A stretch of 64,000 bases of DNA from Alloalcanivorax xenomutans (GTDB taxonomy: Bacteria; Pseudomonadota; Gammaproteobacteria; Pseudomonadales; Alcanivoracaceae), in the NCBI RefSeq assembly GCF_900217905.1, contig NZ_OBMO01000004.1:62001-126000 (forward strand), written 5' to 3'. The notes below the pieces were generated by a model. That model was given only the letters and a program-made list of their open reading frames with translations, ran no database searches and was not told where the DNA came from. Within the stretch, counting starts at the first letter, position 1. Every line of letters starts with the position of its first letter. The translations under genes were made by a program, and so were the position numbers. This document shows, piece after piece, positions 1 to 9,045 of this stretch.

Positions 1-668
1 ACGCGCCGTCCTGCGCCGGGCTGTTCCGTCCGATCACCCTGGAAGCGCCCGAGGGCAGTCTGGTCAACGCCCGCCGCCCCGGCGCGGTGGCCGCCGGCAA
101 TGTGGAAACCAGCTCCCGTATCGTTGACGTGGTGCTGGGGGCGCTGGCCCAGGCGGAGCCTGAAGCAATCCCCGCAGCCAGCCAGGGCACCATGAACAAC
201 CTGGCCATGGGCGAGGGCGGCGAACGGCCCTGGGATTATTACGAGACCATGGCCGGCGGCACCGGCGGTCATGCCTTGGGGCCGGGGCTGTCGGCGGTGC
301 ACAGCCATATGACCAATACCCTGAATACGCCCATCGAAAGCCTGGAAGAGCACTATCCGCTGCGCGTCTGGCGGTACCGGCTGCGCCGCGGCAGCGGTGG
401 CGAAGGCCATCACCCTGGCGGCGATGGCATCGAGCGGGAACTGGAATTCCTGGCACCGGCCCGTTTCACCCTGCTCACTGAACGCCGCCACCATCGGCCC
501 TGGGGGCTGGCCGGTGGCGGCGCCGGGGCGGCAGGGGAGAACCGGCTCAACGGCGAGTTGCTGCCGACCAAGGTCAGCGCTCACGCCAAATCCGGAGACC
601 GGCTGTTGCTGGCCTCTCCCGGCGGCGGTGGCTATGGCCCGGAGAAAGGTCACCAGGGACGGCGGTAA
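1..668 (+). CDS. Hydantoinase B/oxoprolinase family protein, C-terminal part
   Basis: The reading frame is open from base 3 and runs off the left edge, so only the last 221 codons are present. The protein resembles the C-terminal part of HyuB/5-oxoprolinase B subunits: the segment around GTMNNLAMGEG, the GGTGGHALGPGLSAVHSHMT run and the ending SPGGGGYG are typical of that family. HyuB usually pairs with HyuA to open hydantoin or 5-oxoproline rings with ATP; the partner would lie upstream, outside the window. The gene ends about 100 bp before a TonB receptor and shares no obvious role with it. The substrate cannot be told from this fragment. Confidence 0.85.
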   Translation, partial: APSCAGLFRPITLEAPEGSLVNARRPGAVAAGNVETSSRIVDVVLGALAQAEPEAIPAASQGTMNNLAMGEGGERPWDYYETMAGGTGGHALGPGLSAVHSHMTNTLNTPIESLEEHYPLRVWRYRLRRGSGGEGHHPGGDGIERELEFLAPARFTLLTERRHHRPWGLAGGGAGAAGENRLNGELLPTKVSAHAKSGDRLLLASPGGGGYGPEKGHQGRR

Positions 669-674
669 CAAGAG

Positions 675-730
675 AGTCACAAAAGGTAAAGTGACTTCGC
701 TGTAAATACGAATTGTTTTCATTAATCTTC
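675..730. promoter_or_regulatory. Possible Fur-type operator and hairpin before the TonB receptor
   Basis: An AT-rich stretch at about 704-729, containing GAATTGTTTTCATTAA, loosely resembles a Fur box and lies 45-70 bp before the receptor ATG. Just upstream, AGTCAC (675-680) and GTGACT (691-696) could form a 6-bp hairpin. The match to the Fur consensus is weak; the receptor's likely role in iron uptake is the main support. Confidence 0.3.
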
Positions 731-771
731 CTGCTTCTTTACAAAGCTGACAAAGTTGCGGGAACGATAAT

Positions 772-2952
772 ATGCAAATTCGTACTCTTTTCTGGGGCGC
801 GGCGCTAACGCCGGCCCTGGTGCTTGCCGAAACCGAGTCCCACCGGCTGCCGGCGGTGGACATCATCGGCTCCTCCGCCGACGCTTTCAGTCTGTCGGGC
901 TCCGCCTACGTATTGAGCAATGAGGATCTGGAAAAGAAAGAGTACACGGACGTACATCGCATGCTGCAGGATGCGCCCGGCGTTTACCTGCAGGAGGAGG
1001 ACGGCTACGGCTTGCGCCCGAATATCGGTATTCGCGGGGCCGCCAGCGGCCGTTCCGAACGGGTGTCGCTGATGGAGGATGGTGTGCTGATGGCACCGGC
1101 ACCCTACGCGGCCCCGGCGGCGTATTATTTTCCCAGTGCCGGCCGCTTTCACGGCATCGAGGTGCTGAAAGGGCCGGACACTCTGCGCTACGGCCCCTTT
1201 ACCGTCGGCGGGGCGATCAACTTCCTGTCCACGCCGATTCCCGACTCGCCGGCCGGCATGGTGCAACTGGAAACCGGTGAAAACGGTCACCAGCGTGGCC
1301 ATGCCTGGTATGGCGCCACGCATGGGCAATGGGGCTTCCTGCTGGAAACCCATCAGCAAAGCAGTGACGGGTTCAAGGATGTGGATCGCTCTGATCGCGA
1401 TACCGGTTTCGACAAGCGCGACTATATCGCCAAGCTGCGCTGGACCAGCCCGGCGGAGGCGTCGCTGCGGCAGGCGCTGGAACTCAAGCTGTCCCATTCC
1501 AGTGAAGTCTCCAACGAAACCTACCTGGGCCTCAGCGATGGCGATTTTCACGACGACCCCAACCGGCGCTACGGACTCAGCGCCCTGGATCAGATGGACA
1601 ACGATCATGATGGCATCGCCCTGCGCCACCATCTGGTGCTCGGCGACCGCACCCAGCTGGAGTCGGTGATTTACCGCAATGAGTTTCAGCGTGACTGGTT
1701 CAAGGTCAGTGGTGCCGGTGGCCGCGGCCTGGGCGGTCTGATCGATGACGCCAACGGCGGTGACGCCGATGCCCGGGCGATCCTGGACGGCAGCCAGGAC
1801 GTCTCCGATGTGACGGTCAAACACAATAACCGGGAATACACCGCCAAGGGGGTCCAGAGCGAGCTGGCCCACGCCTTCACCACCGCCGCTCTGGAGCATG
1901 AGATGGTGGTGGGCGCGCGTTTCCATCAGGACGAGGTGGATCGTTATCAGCCGGTGGAGGTGTTCTCGCAGACCAATGGCGTGCTGGTGCCCAGCGGCTA
2001 CGTGGCGCCCACCGGTGGTGATAACCGGGTGGAGGAGGCCGATGCCTGGTCGGCCTGGCTGGTGGACAAGATTTATATCGGCAAGTTGATTCTGACCGGC
2101 TCGCTGCGTTATGAGGATATCCAGTCCAAAGCCCGCCGCTACGGTGATCCGGGGCGCGATACCGTGAGCCGGCGCGACAGCAATGATGTCAGCGAGGTGC
2201 TGGCCGGATTGGGTGCCACCTATTTGCTGAGCGATCAGTGGTCCTTGCTGGCCGGCGTGCATCAGGGGTTCGCCCCGGCGGGCGCTTCCGCCACCGATGG
2301 CACCGACCCGGAAAAAAGCGTGAACTACGAGGCTGGCGCCCGCTACTGGGGCGAGCGTGTGAACGTGGACGTCATCGGTTTCTACAGCGATTACGAGAAC
2401 ACGCTGCAGAACTGCTCGCTGGCCTATCCTTGCGATCTGGCCGGCGGCGGCAGCCAGGACTCCGGTTCGGTGAGCTTCGGTGAGTCCCGCGTATACGGGC
2501 TGGAACTGGCGGCCGGCAGCACGCTCTGGCGGGCGGCCAATGGCCTGACCGTGCCGCTGCGGCTGGCTTACACCTACACCCGCGGCAAGGTCACCCGATC
2601 CTCCGAGTCCAGCGATGCCGCGGTGGAAAGCGGAGATCGCTTGCCTTACTTGCCGGAGCACCAGGCCAGTCTGACGGTGGGGTTGGAGCAGCCGGCCCAG
2701 TGGGGCGGCTATCTGACCACCCGGTACGTGGAAGGGATGTGCGTCACCGGCGCCTGCGACAGCGGGCTGGAGCGTACCGACGATCTATTGGTGGTGGATC
2801 TGACGGCGTCCTACTACCTGACCAGCGCTGTGGAGGTCTACGGCAAGGTGGACAACCTGTTCGATGAGCAGAAAATCGTCGCCCGCAGCCCGGATGGCGC
2901 CCGCCCGAACCTGCCGCGTACCGCCGCGCTCGGCATTCGTGCCCATTTCTGA
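772..2952 (+). CDS. TonB-dependent outer-membrane receptor, FecA-like
   Basis: A 726-residue outer-membrane receptor. Residues 1-19 form a signal peptide ending ALVLA, followed by a TonB-box-like stretch near LPAVDIIG (residues 25-32). The plug domain (about 50-160) carries LQDAPGVYLQ, NIGIRGAASGRSERVSLMED and GIEVLKGPDTLRYG, which resemble ferric citrate receptors (FecA) and their relatives. The rest is a 22-strand barrel ending in phenylalanine (GIRAHF). Such proteins import ferric chelates using TonB energy. No fecI/fecR regulator pair or ABC importer lies beside it, and there is no N-terminal signalling extension, so control is more likely direct, by Fur. The start has a weak GGGAA ribosome site. 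The ligand is unknown. Confidence 0.88.
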   Translation: MQIRTLFWGAALTPALVLAETESHRLPAVDIIGSSADAFSLSGSAYVLSNEDLEKKEYTDVHRMLQDAPGVYLQEEDGYGLRPNIGIRGAASGRSERVSLMEDGVLMAPAPYAAPAAYYFPSAGRFHGIEVLKGPDTLRYGPFTVGGAINFLSTPIPDSPAGMVQLETGENGHQRGHAWYGATHGQWGFLLETHQQSSDGFKDVDRSDRDTGFDKRDYIAKLRWTSPAEASLRQALELKLSHSSEVSNETYLGLSDGDFHDDPNRRYGLSALDQMDNDHDGIALRHHLVLGDRTQLESVIYRNEFQRDWFKVSGAGGRGLGGLIDDANGGDADARAILDGSQDVSDVTVKHNNREYTAKGVQSELAHAFTTAALEHEMVVGARFHQDEVDRYQPVEVFSQTNGVLVPSGYVAPTGGDNRVEEADAWSAWLVDKIYIGKLILTGSLRYEDIQSKARRYGDPGRDTVSRRDSNDVSEVLAGLGATYLLSDQWSLLAGVHQGFAPAGASATDGTDPEKSVNYEAGARYWGERVNVDVIGFYSDYENTLQNCSLAYPCDLAGGGSQDSGSVSFGESRVYGLELAAGSTLWRAANGLTVPLRLAYTYTRGKVTRSSESSDAAVESGDRLPYLPEHQASLTVGLEQPAQWGGYLTTRYVEGMCVTGACDSGLERTDDLLVVDLTASYYLTSAVEVYGKVDNLFDEQKIVARSPDGARPNLPRTAALGIRAHF

Positions 2953-2964
2953 GTGGCCTCGGGG

Positions 2965-2990
2965 CCGGGCTTGAAAGGGCCCGGTTCCGT
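2965..2990 (+). terminator. Possible hairpin terminator after the receptor
   Basis: CCGGGC (2965-2970) pairs with GCCCGG (2979-2984) across an 8-nt loop, 13 bp after the stop codon. There is no real T-run, so termination is uncertain. Confidence 0.3.
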
Positions 2991-3068
2991 CCCCACCCTC
3001 TGCCCACGGCGCCGGAAGTGCTACACTGACCGGTAACTTCAATCAGCCATCCAGCCAGGTAGTCTTTT

Positions 3069-3401
3069 ATGGACGACGTGCTTCAGGTCATCAAAGACCA
3101 GATAGCCCAAAACCCGGTGCTGCTCTACATGAAAGGCACCCCGCGGTTTCCCCAGTGCGGCTTCTCCGCCCAGGTAGTGGAAGCGATGACCAAGGTGAAC
3201 AAGCCGTTCGCCTACGTAAACATTCTGGAAGCCCCGGAAATCCGTGAGTCACTCAAGGAATACGCCAACTGGCCGACCTATCCGCAATTATGGGTTAATG
3301 GCGAGCTGGTCGGCGGCTGCGACATCATCATGGAAATGTTCCGCTCCGGGCAGCTGCAAACGCTGATCGAGAGCGCCGCGGCGGAAAGCGACGCGGAATA
3401 A
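3069..3401 (+). CDS. grxD: Monothiol glutaredoxin, Grx4/GrxD family
   Basis: A 110-residue CGFS-type monothiol glutaredoxin. The active-site motif CGFS is at residues 30-33, the conserved lysine at 22 (YMKGTP), and the glutathione/cis-proline segment WPTYPQLWVNGELVGG follows. Proteins of this family carry a glutathione-ligated [2Fe-2S] cluster shared between two monomers and hand it to iron-sulfur targets or work with BolA in iron sensing. The length is normal for the family (E. coli Grx4 has 115 residues). It sits as a single-gene unit: a clear terminator follows it before the peroxiredoxin gene. Confidence 0.96.
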   Translation: MDDVLQVIKDQIAQNPVLLYMKGTPRFPQCGFSAQVVEAMTKVNKPFAYVNILEAPEIRESLKEYANWPTYPQLWVNGELVGGCDIIMEMFRSGQLQTLIESAAAESDAE

Positions 3402-3432
3402 ACTTCCGATGCGACGAGAACGCACCGGTATA

Positions 3433-3454
3433 CCCGCCGTTCACGGCGGGTTTT
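3433..3454 (+). terminator. Rho-independent terminator after grxD
   Basis: CCCGCCG (3433-3439) pairs perfectly with CGGCGGG (3444-3450) across a TTCA loop, followed at once by TTTT. It separates grxD from the peroxiredoxin gene, which therefore probably needs its own promoter or read-through. Confidence 0.8.
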
Positions 3455-3484
3455 CCCTTGTGATTTAACTGGAGAGAAAACGAG

Positions 3485-4087
3485 ATGGGCGTATTGGTAG
3501 GTAAACCCGCACCCGACTTCACCGTTCCCGCGGTATTGGGCGATGGCAGCATCGTCGACGAGTTCACCCTGTCCGAGGCGATCAAGGGCAAATATGGTCT
3601 GGTGTTCTTCTACCCGCTGGACTTCACCTTCGTCTGCCCGTCCGAGCTGATCGCTCTGGATCACCGCATGGACGCGTTCAAGGAGCGCGGCGTGGAAGTG
3701 ATCGGTGTCTCCATCGACAGCCATTTCACCCACAACGCCTGGCGTAACACTCCGGTGAACGACGGCGGTATTGGCGCGGTGAAATACACCCTGGCCGCCG
3801 ACATGAATCACCAGATCGCCCAGGCCTACGATGTCGAGTCCGAGGGCGGCATGGCGTTCCGCGGTGCCTTCCTGATCGACAAGAACGGCGTGGTGCGCAG
3901 CCAGATCGTCAACGATCTGCCGCTGGGCCGTAACATCGACGAGTTGGTGCGTCTGGTGGACGCCATCCAGTTCCACGAAGAGCACGGCGAAGTGTGTCCC
4001 GCCGGCTGGCAGAAAGGCGACGCGGGCATGAAGGACAGCCCGGAAGGCGTGGCCTCCTACCTGTCGGAGAACGCGGACAAGCTGTAA
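3485..4087 (+). CDS. Typical 2-Cys peroxiredoxin, AhpC/Prx1 group
   Basis: A 200-residue thioredoxin-fold peroxidase that reduces hydrogen peroxide, organic peroxides and peroxynitrite. The peroxidatic cysteine is C51 in FTFVCPSE, and the resolving cysteine lies in the C-terminal HGEVCPAGW. GGIG (in NDGGIGAVKY) resembles the GGLG motif of over-oxidation-sensitive enzymes, but the C-terminal YF is replaced by YL. A good Shine-Dalgarno (GGAGAG) precedes the ATG. No ahpF lies beside it, so electrons probably come from thioredoxin. Its position next to grxD suggests a local redox-defence group. Confidence 0.95.
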   Translation: MGVLVGKPAPDFTVPAVLGDGSIVDEFTLSEAIKGKYGLVFFYPLDFTFVCPSELIALDHRMDAFKERGVEVIGVSIDSHFTHNAWRNTPVNDGGIGAVKYTLAADMNHQIAQAYDVESEGGMAFRGAFLIDKNGVVRSQIVNDLPLGRNIDELVRLVDAIQFHEEHGEVCPAGWQKGDAGMKDSPEGVASYLSENADKL

Positions 4088-4096
4088 AGCGCGGAA

Positions 4097-4203
4097 GGCC
4101 GGACGCCGGACGCTTCAAACCATCGCGGCCCACGGGCCGCGGTGATTTAAACTGAGTGTTGACATCTTTCCAGGCGCCAAAACACTTTTGTCCGGCGTCT
4201 GAC
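4097..4203. repeat. Spacer with half a REP-like palindrome and GGACGCCGGACGCT repeat
   Basis: The convergent gap between the peroxiredoxin and rnt holds CGCGGCCC-AC-GGGCCGCG (about 4124-4141), which matches one half of the perfect palindrome at 6358-6429. It also holds GACGCCGGAC near 4101 and its inverted copy near 4190-4203. The stems could act as bidirectional terminators. Confidence 0.55.
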
Positions 4204-4208
4204 TCCCC

Positions 4209-4877
4209 TCAGTCCAACTCCCGCGCCAGGGTCGGCGGCATCTTGGCGGGCGGTGGCGGCGGCCAGCCGCCCAGATCGCGGAAGCGGTTGACCATGGAAC
4301 AGAACAGCTCGGCGGTGCGGGTGGCGTCGTACAGGGCCGAATGCGCCTCGCGCTGGCTGAAGCGGATGCCGGCGGCTTCGCAGGCCTTGGCCAGCACCGT
4401 CTGGCCATAGACCAGACCGGCCAGGGCGGCGGTATCGAAGCTGGAAAACGGGTGGAACGGGTTGCGTTTGACGTCGTTACGCTCGGAAGCGGCGTTGAGG
4501 AACCCCTGGTCGAAGAAACTGTTGTGCCCCACCAGCACCGCCCGATTACAGCCGTTCTGCTTCACCGCCTTGCGTACCGGGTCGAAGATTCCGGTCAGCG
4601 CGATGTCCTCGGCCACCGCGCCGCGCAACGGATTGCTCGGGTCGATGCCGGTGAAATCCAGGGCCGCCTGCTCGATATTGGCGCCAGGAAACGGGTCCAC
4701 GTGGAAGTGGATGCGGGTGGCCGGACGCAGGTAGCCACTGGCGTCCATTTCCAGCAGCACCGCCGCGATTTCCAGCAGGGCGTCGTGGCGCGCGTCGAAG
4801 CCGCCGGTCTCCACGTCCACCACGACGGGCAAAAAGCCCCGGAAGCGCAAGGCAAGGGAAGGGTGTTTCTCGCTCAT
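4209..4877 (-). CDS. rnt: Ribonuclease T
   Basis: A DEDDh-family 3'-5' exoribonuclease that trims the 3' CCA end of tRNA and the ends of other stable RNAs, acting as a homodimer. The four acidic and histidine motifs are visible: [11 protein letters not shown] (Exo I), [11 protein letters not shown] (Exo II), and [14 protein letters not shown] (Exo III, with the general-base histidine and last aspartate). The start chosen is the ATG at 4877 (MSEKHPS), with GGAG six bases upstream; an in-frame ATG 15 bp further upstream has no good ribosome site. The length of 222 residues is normal. It is convergent with the peroxiredoxin gene. Confidence 0.94.
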   Translation of the reverse strand: MSEKHPSLALRFRGFLPVVVDVETGGFDARHDALLEIAAVLLEMDASGYLRPATRIHFHVDPFPGANIEQAALDFTGIDPSNPLRGAVAEDIALTGIFDPVRKAVKQNGCNRAVLVGHNSFFDQGFLNAASERNDVKRNPFHPFSSFDTAALAGLVYGQTVLAKACEAAGIRFSQREAHSALYDATRTAELFCSMVNRFRDLGGWPPPPPAKMPPTLARELD

Positions 4878-5102
4878 GGGGTCTCCGTACAAAGCGTGCC
4901 CATGCTACGGGGCCCGCTATCCCCGCACAAGACCGCCGGCCCTGAGCCGGGCTGAGGCGCCATTCTACACAAAACCGGCGATAAAGCGCGGTCTCGCGTG
5001 GACAGGTGACGGCGGCGGATAGGGGCGGGTACAATACGCGGTCTTTCGTTCACTGCCATCGTCGGCCCGTCCGGCGGTGCGAGTCATCGTGTGGAGCTTT
5101 GC

Positions 5103-6326
5103 ATGTCCGGCATCAAGAAAGTGGTATTGGCCTATTCCGGTGGCCTGGATACTTCGGTGATCGTCAAATGGTTGCAGGAAACCTACCAGTGCGAGGTGGT
5201 GACCTTTACCGCCGATATCGGCCAGGGTGAGGAAGTGGAGCCGGCCCGCGCCAAGGCCCAGGCCATGGGCGTGAAGGAGATCTACATCGAGGATCTGCGC
5301 GAGGAGTTCGTGCGTGACTACGTGTTCCCGATGTTCCGCGCCAACACCATCTATGAGGGCGAATATCTGCTGGGCACCTCCATCGCGCGCCCGCTGATCG
5401 CCAAACGTCTGGTGGAAATCGCCGAGGAAACCGGCGCCGACGCCATATCCCATGGTGCCACCGGCAAGGGCAATGACCAGGTTCGCTTCGAACTGGGCGC
5501 CTACGCGCTCAAGCCCGGCATCCAGGTGATCGCGCCGTGGCGGGAATGGGAACTGAATTCCCGCGAGAAACTGATGGCCTTCTGCGAGGACCACGAGATT
5601 CCGGTGGATTTCACCAGCAAGAAGAAGAAATCCCCGTACTCCATGGACGCCAACCTGCTGCACATCTCCTATGAAGGCGGCAATCTGGAAGATCCGTGGT
5701 GGGAAGCCGAGGAAGACATGTGGCGCTGGAGCGTGAGCCCGGAAAACGCCCCGGATCAGCCCACCTACGTTACCCTGACCTACGAGAAGGGCGATATCGT
5801 CGCCATTGACGGCGAGCGTCTGAGCCCCGCCGAGGTGCTCACCAAACTGAACAAGCTGGGCGGCGACAACGGCATTGGCCGTCTCGACATCGTTGAAAAC
5901 CGCTATGTTGGCATGAAGTCCCGGGGCTGCTACGAAACCCCCGGCGGCACCATCATGCTGCCGGCTCATCGTGCCATCGAATCCCTGACCCTGGACCGTG
6001 AGTCCGCGCATCTGAAGGATTCGGTGATGCCCAAGTACGCCGAGCTGCTCTACAACGGCTACTGGTGGAGCCCGGAACGTCTGGCGCTGCAGAAGCTGAT
6101 CGACGCCACCCAGGAACACGTCAATGGGGAAGTGCGGGTCAAACTGTATAAGGGCCACGTGGCCGTCGTGGGCCGCCGTTCCGACAACGACAGCCTGTTT
6201 GACGCCTCCATCGCCACCTTCGAGGACGATGCCGGCGCTTACAATCAGAAGGACGCCGAGGGCTTCATCAAGCTCAATGCCCTGCGTTTGCGCATCGCCG
6301 CCAAGAACGGTCGCAAACTGTCGTAA
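5103..6326 (+). CDS. argG: Argininosuccinate synthase
   Basis: A 407-residue enzyme joining citrulline and aspartate with ATP in arginine biosynthesis. The N-terminal ATP-pyrophosphatase loop [10 protein letters not shown] is at residues 10-19. The conserved [15 protein letters not shown], the PWREWE segment and the [20 protein letters not shown] run are all present. ATG at 5103 is preferred over the in-frame GTG at 5091 because GGAG lies six bases before it. It is not in an arg operon here; it is followed by a REP-like palindrome that likely ends the transcript. Confidence 0.97.
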   Translation: MSGIKKVVLAYSGGLDTSVIVKWLQETYQCEVVTFTADIGQGEEVEPARAKAQAMGVKEIYIEDLREEFVRDYVFPMFRANTIYEGEYLLGTSIARPLIAKRLVEIAEETGADAISHGATGKGNDQVRFELGAYALKPGIQVIAPWREWELNSREKLMAFCEDHEIPVDFTSKKKKSPYSMDANLLHISYEGGNLEDPWWEAEEDMWRWSVSPENAPDQPTYVTLTYEKGDIVAIDGERLSPAEVLTKLNKLGGDNGIGRLDIVENRYVGMKSRGCYETPGGTIMLPAHRAIESLTLDRESAHLKDSVMPKYAELLYNGYWWSPERLALQKLIDATQEHVNGEVRVKLYKGHVAVVGRRSDNDSLFDASIATFEDDAGAYNQKDAEGFIKLNALRLRIAAKNGRKLS

Positions 6327-6328
6327 CC

Positions 6329-6432
6329 GGGCCGTCATCAACGGCCTGTAAAAAGCGGATCGCGGCCCGTGGGCCGCTCCTACACTGGCATCGACCAGCA
6401 ACTGTAGGAGCGGCCCACGGGCCGCGATCGTT
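6329..6432. repeat. REP-like element with a perfect 27-bp inverted repeat
   Basis: Bases 6358-6384 and 6403-6429 are exact reverse complements (27 of 27), separated by 18 bases; each arm is itself built on the GCGGCCCGTGGGCCGC palindrome. A small stem GGCCGT/ACGGCC precedes it just after argG. It resembles Pseudomonas REP doublets and may stabilise or end the argG message. Confidence 0.85.
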
Positions 6433-6491
6433 TGAGAAGACGTCGCGCGCGCTTCTGTGTAGTCTGCGCAGAGAAGTGGTGAGGGTTCAGG

Positions 6492-6926
6492 ATGAAGAAA
6501 TCCATCGTTGGCTGGCGGGAGTGGGCCAGTCTGCCGCAGCTGGGTATTCAGGCGATCAAGGTCAAGGTGGACACCGGCGCGCGCACTTCGGCGCTGCACG
6601 CCTTCAGTGTCGAGCACTTTCAGCGCGATGGCGCTGATTGGGTGCGTTTTCTCATTCATCCGTTCCAGCATTCCGACGATGTTCGCGAGTGCGAAGCGCC
6701 GGTGTTGGAGTACAGGGTGGTATCGGATTCCGGCGGCCACCGTGAACGGCGCCCGGTGATCGTCACCGAGGTGGTGATGGGTGGGCAACGGTGGCCGATC
6801 GAGGTGACCCTCACGGATCGTGACACGATGAAATTTCGCATGTTGCTGGGACGCACCGCCATGAAGCGCATCATGGTGGATCCCCGGTCTTCTTTCTTAC
6901 TCGGTGGTAATGAGCGTCAGCCATGA
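6492..6926 (+). CDS. RimB-like retropepsin-fold protease (former ATP-dependent zinc protease family)
   Basis: A 144-residue protein of the small COG4067/RimB family that is found beside rimK. The segment [14 protein letters not shown] (about residues 24-37) carries the D-T-G-A motif of retropepsin-like aspartic proteases. The C-terminal part has [15 protein letters not shown]. In Pseudomonas, RimB is reported to act with RimK on the glutamate tail of ribosomal protein S6; the same role here is inference. Its last four bases overlap the rimK start (ATGA), so the two are co-translated. The older name, zinc protease, is not supported by any HExxH motif here. Confidence 0.85.
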   Translation: MKKSIVGWREWASLPQLGIQAIKVKVDTGARTSALHAFSVEHFQRDGADWVRFLIHPFQHSDDVRECEAPVLEYRVVSDSGGHRERRPVIVTEVVMGGQRWPIEVTLTDRDTMKFRMLLGRTAMKRIMVDPRSSFLLGGNERQP

Positions 6927-7831
6927 AAATCGCCATTCTTTCCCGTAACAAGCATTTGTATTCCACGCACCGTCTGTTGGAGGCGGGCAGGCAAGCCGGT
7001 CATGAGATGCACGTCATCGATACGCTGCGCTGTTATATGAGCATGGTCTCGCACAAGCCGGAGATTCATTTCAAAGGTGAAGTGCTGGAAGGCTTTGACG
7101 CCGTGATCCCCCGGATCGGTGCCTCCATCACCCAGTACGGTACCGCGGTGCTGCGCCAGTTCGAGATGATGGGCGTGTTCCCGGTGAACGAATCGGTGGC
7201 CATTTCCCGCTCCCGGGACAAGCTGCGCTCCCTGCAGTTGTTGTCACGCAAGGGCGTGGGGCTGCCGGTGACCGGGTTTGCCCACTCTCCGGATGATATT
7301 CCCGACCTGATCAGCATGGTCGGCGGCGCGCCGTTGGTGATAAAAATGCTGGAAGGCACCCAAGGGATCGGCGTGGTGCTGGCGGAGACGGTGAAGGCGG
7401 CGGAATCGGTGATCGAGGCCTTCATGGGGCTGAACGTTTCGGTGATGGTGCAGGAGTACATCAAGGAAGCCGGCGGTGCCGATATTCGCTGTTTCGTGGT
7501 TGGTGGCAAGGTGATCGCGGCGATGAAACGGCAGGCGAAGGCCGGCGAGTTCCGTTCCAATCTCCACCGTGGCGGCACCGCCAGCCTGATCCGCATTACC
7601 CCGGAAGAACGGGCCACCGCGGTTCGTGCCGCCCGCATCATGGGATTGAACGTGGCCGGCGTGGACATCCTGCGTTCCAATCATGGCCCGCTGGTGATGG
7701 AAGTGAACTCCTCGCCGGGCCTGGAAGGGATTGAATCGGCCACCGGCAAGGATGTGGCGGGCATGGTGATCCGCTTCCTGGAAAAGGATGCGCGGCCTTT
7801 CCGCACCCAGACCAAGGGGGCGAAGGGATGA
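6923..7831 (+). CDS. rimK: RimK family alpha-L-glutamate ligase
   Basis: A 302-residue ATP-grasp ligase very similar in layout to E. coli RimK (300 residues), which adds glutamates to the C-terminus of ribosomal protein S6. Visible features are the N-terminal MKIAILSRN fold, ATP-binding [17 protein letters not shown], the catalytic loop [10 protein letters not shown] and the metal-binding [14 protein letters not shown] near the C-terminus. It overlaps the upstream RimB-like gene by 4 bp, and the aspartoacylase-type gene follows 86 bp later. The order protease-ligase-deacylase suggests linked making and trimming of isopeptide or peptide tails. Confidence 0.94.
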   Translation: MKIAILSRNKHLYSTHRLLEAGRQAGHEMHVIDTLRCYMSMVSHKPEIHFKGEVLEGFDAVIPRIGASITQYGTAVLRQFEMMGVFPVNESVAISRSRDKLRSLQLLSRKGVGLPVTGFAHSPDDIPDLISMVGGAPLVIKMLEGTQGIGVVLAETVKAAESVIEAFMGLNVSVMVQEYIKEAGGADIRCFVVGGKVIAAMKRQAKAGEFRSNLHRGGTASLIRITPEERATAVRAARIMGLNVAGVDILRSNHGPLVMEVNSSPGLEGIESATGKDVAGMVIRFLEKDARPFRTQTKGAKG

Positions 7832-7835
7832 AAGA

Positions 7836-7910
7836 GAGTTAACAGTTAATAGTGAATAGTGAACAGCGAAAGGCAAAAACCAAGGGCGAAGACCACTGGC
7901 TGATCCGGTG
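7836..7910. repeat. AT-rich element related to the inverted pair at 24.57-24.74 kb
   Basis: The rimK/hydrolase gap starts AGTTAACAGTTAATAGTGAA and continues with a second AATAGTGAA-like unit and AAAGGCAAAAACC. The same order of words occurs at 24572 (plus) and, on the minus strand, at 24736-24701. It is much richer in A+T than its surroundings. Confidence 0.55.
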
Positions 7911-7917
7911 CGGGTAA

Positions 7918-8994
7918 TTGATGAAAAACAGCAACCCCAAAAACCCTAAAGAACCAAAAGCGGCGCCGTTTCAGTTGAACGGTATCACCGTGGCGCCGGG
8001 GACTCGCGCCAAGGTGGAGTTGCCGCTGGCGCAGCTTTACACACAGACGCCGTTGAACGTGCCGATCCATGTCATTCACGGCCGTCACCCCGGGCCGGTG
8101 CTGATGGTGAGCGCGGCGATTCACGGTGATGAACTCAACGGCGTGGAAATCATCCGCCGTCTGCTGCGCCATTCCTCCTTGCGCCGTCTTAATGGCACCT
8201 TGCTGGCGGTGCCGGTGGTCAATGTGTTCGGGTTCATTCACAAAACCCGTTATTTGCCCGACCGCCGGGACCTCAATCGCTGTTTTCCCGGTTCGGAGAC
8301 CGGCAGCCTGGGAGCCCGCATGGCCTGGCAGTTCAAGACCCAGGTGCTGGATCGCGCCACCCACGCGGTGGATCTGCATACCGGCGCCATCCATCGCGCC
8401 AATTTGCCGCAGATCCGCGCCGACCTGTCCAATCACGCCACCGCCGAGATGGCCAGCGCGTTCGGTGTGCCAGTAGTGATCAACTCGGTGCTGGGTGAGG
8501 GCACTCTGCGGGAAGTGGCGGAGGCTCAGGGCATCCCGGTGATCACCTACGAAGCCGGCGAGGCGTTGCGTTTCGAGGAAGGCTGTATCCGCGCCGGGGT
8601 GCGGGGCGTGCTCAATGTCATGCACCATCTGGGCATGACCGGCCCGCGCAAGACCCGGGCGCCGCTGGAACCTCATATCGCCCGCTCCTCCAGTTGGGTT
8701 CGCGCGGATCGGGACGGTGTGTTCCTGCCGCTGGTGGCGCTCGGCGCCTGGCTGAAGAAAGGCCAACTGATCGGCCGCATTTCCAGCCCGTTCGGCGGCG
8801 AGGATGTGTCGATCCATTCTCCCTGTGCCGGCATTCTGGTGGGCCGCAACAATCTGCCATTGGTGAACGAGGGCGAGGCGCTTTATCACATCGCCCGCTT
8901 CGATGAGGTGCAGGAAGTGGCGCAGAATCTGGAGGTGTTTACCTCCGATATCGAACACGGCCCGACCCTGGCGGGGGAGCCGCCCATCGTTTAG
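7918..8994 (+). CDS. Succinylglutamate desuccinylase/aspartoacylase family metallohydrolase
   Basis: A 358-residue zinc carboxypeptidase-fold enzyme (M14, AstE/AspA branch). The zinc ligands are in AIHGDELNGVE (H-x-x-E) and VDLHTGAIHR; TYEAGEALRFEE near residue 215 supplies the likely catalytic glutamate. The C-terminal 90 residues form a beta-rich, biotinyl/lipoyl-like domain (HSPCAGILVGRNNLPLVNEG). True AspA and AstE deacylate N-acyl amino acids, but this gene follows rimK rather than astABCD genes, so the substrate is more likely linked to the RimK product. That link is inferred from context only. Confidence 0.88.
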   Translation: MMKNSNPKNPKEPKAAPFQLNGITVAPGTRAKVELPLAQLYTQTPLNVPIHVIHGRHPGPVLMVSAAIHGDELNGVEIIRRLLRHSSLRRLNGTLLAVPVVNVFGFIHKTRYLPDRRDLNRCFPGSETGSLGARMAWQFKTQVLDRATHAVDLHTGAIHRANLPQIRADLSNHATAEMASAFGVPVVINSVLGEGTLREVAEAQGIPVITYEAGEALRFEEGCIRAGVRGVLNVMHHLGMTGPRKTRAPLEPHIARSSSWVRADRDGVFLPLVALGAWLKKGQLIGRISSPFGGEDVSIHSPCAGILVGRNNLPLVNEGEALYHIARFDEVQEVAQNLEVFTSDIEHGPTLAGEPPIV

Positions 8995-9045
8995 CGTTGC
9001 CGCTTTCGCTATTCTTTGTCCCACTGATCGTGATTGGGAGACACC

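Noticed and set aside
4965-6788. 607-residue open frame on the minus strand opposite argG
   Set aside because: It is a codon-bias shadow of argG: rich in His, Gly and Val, with no recognisable domain, and argG is certain.
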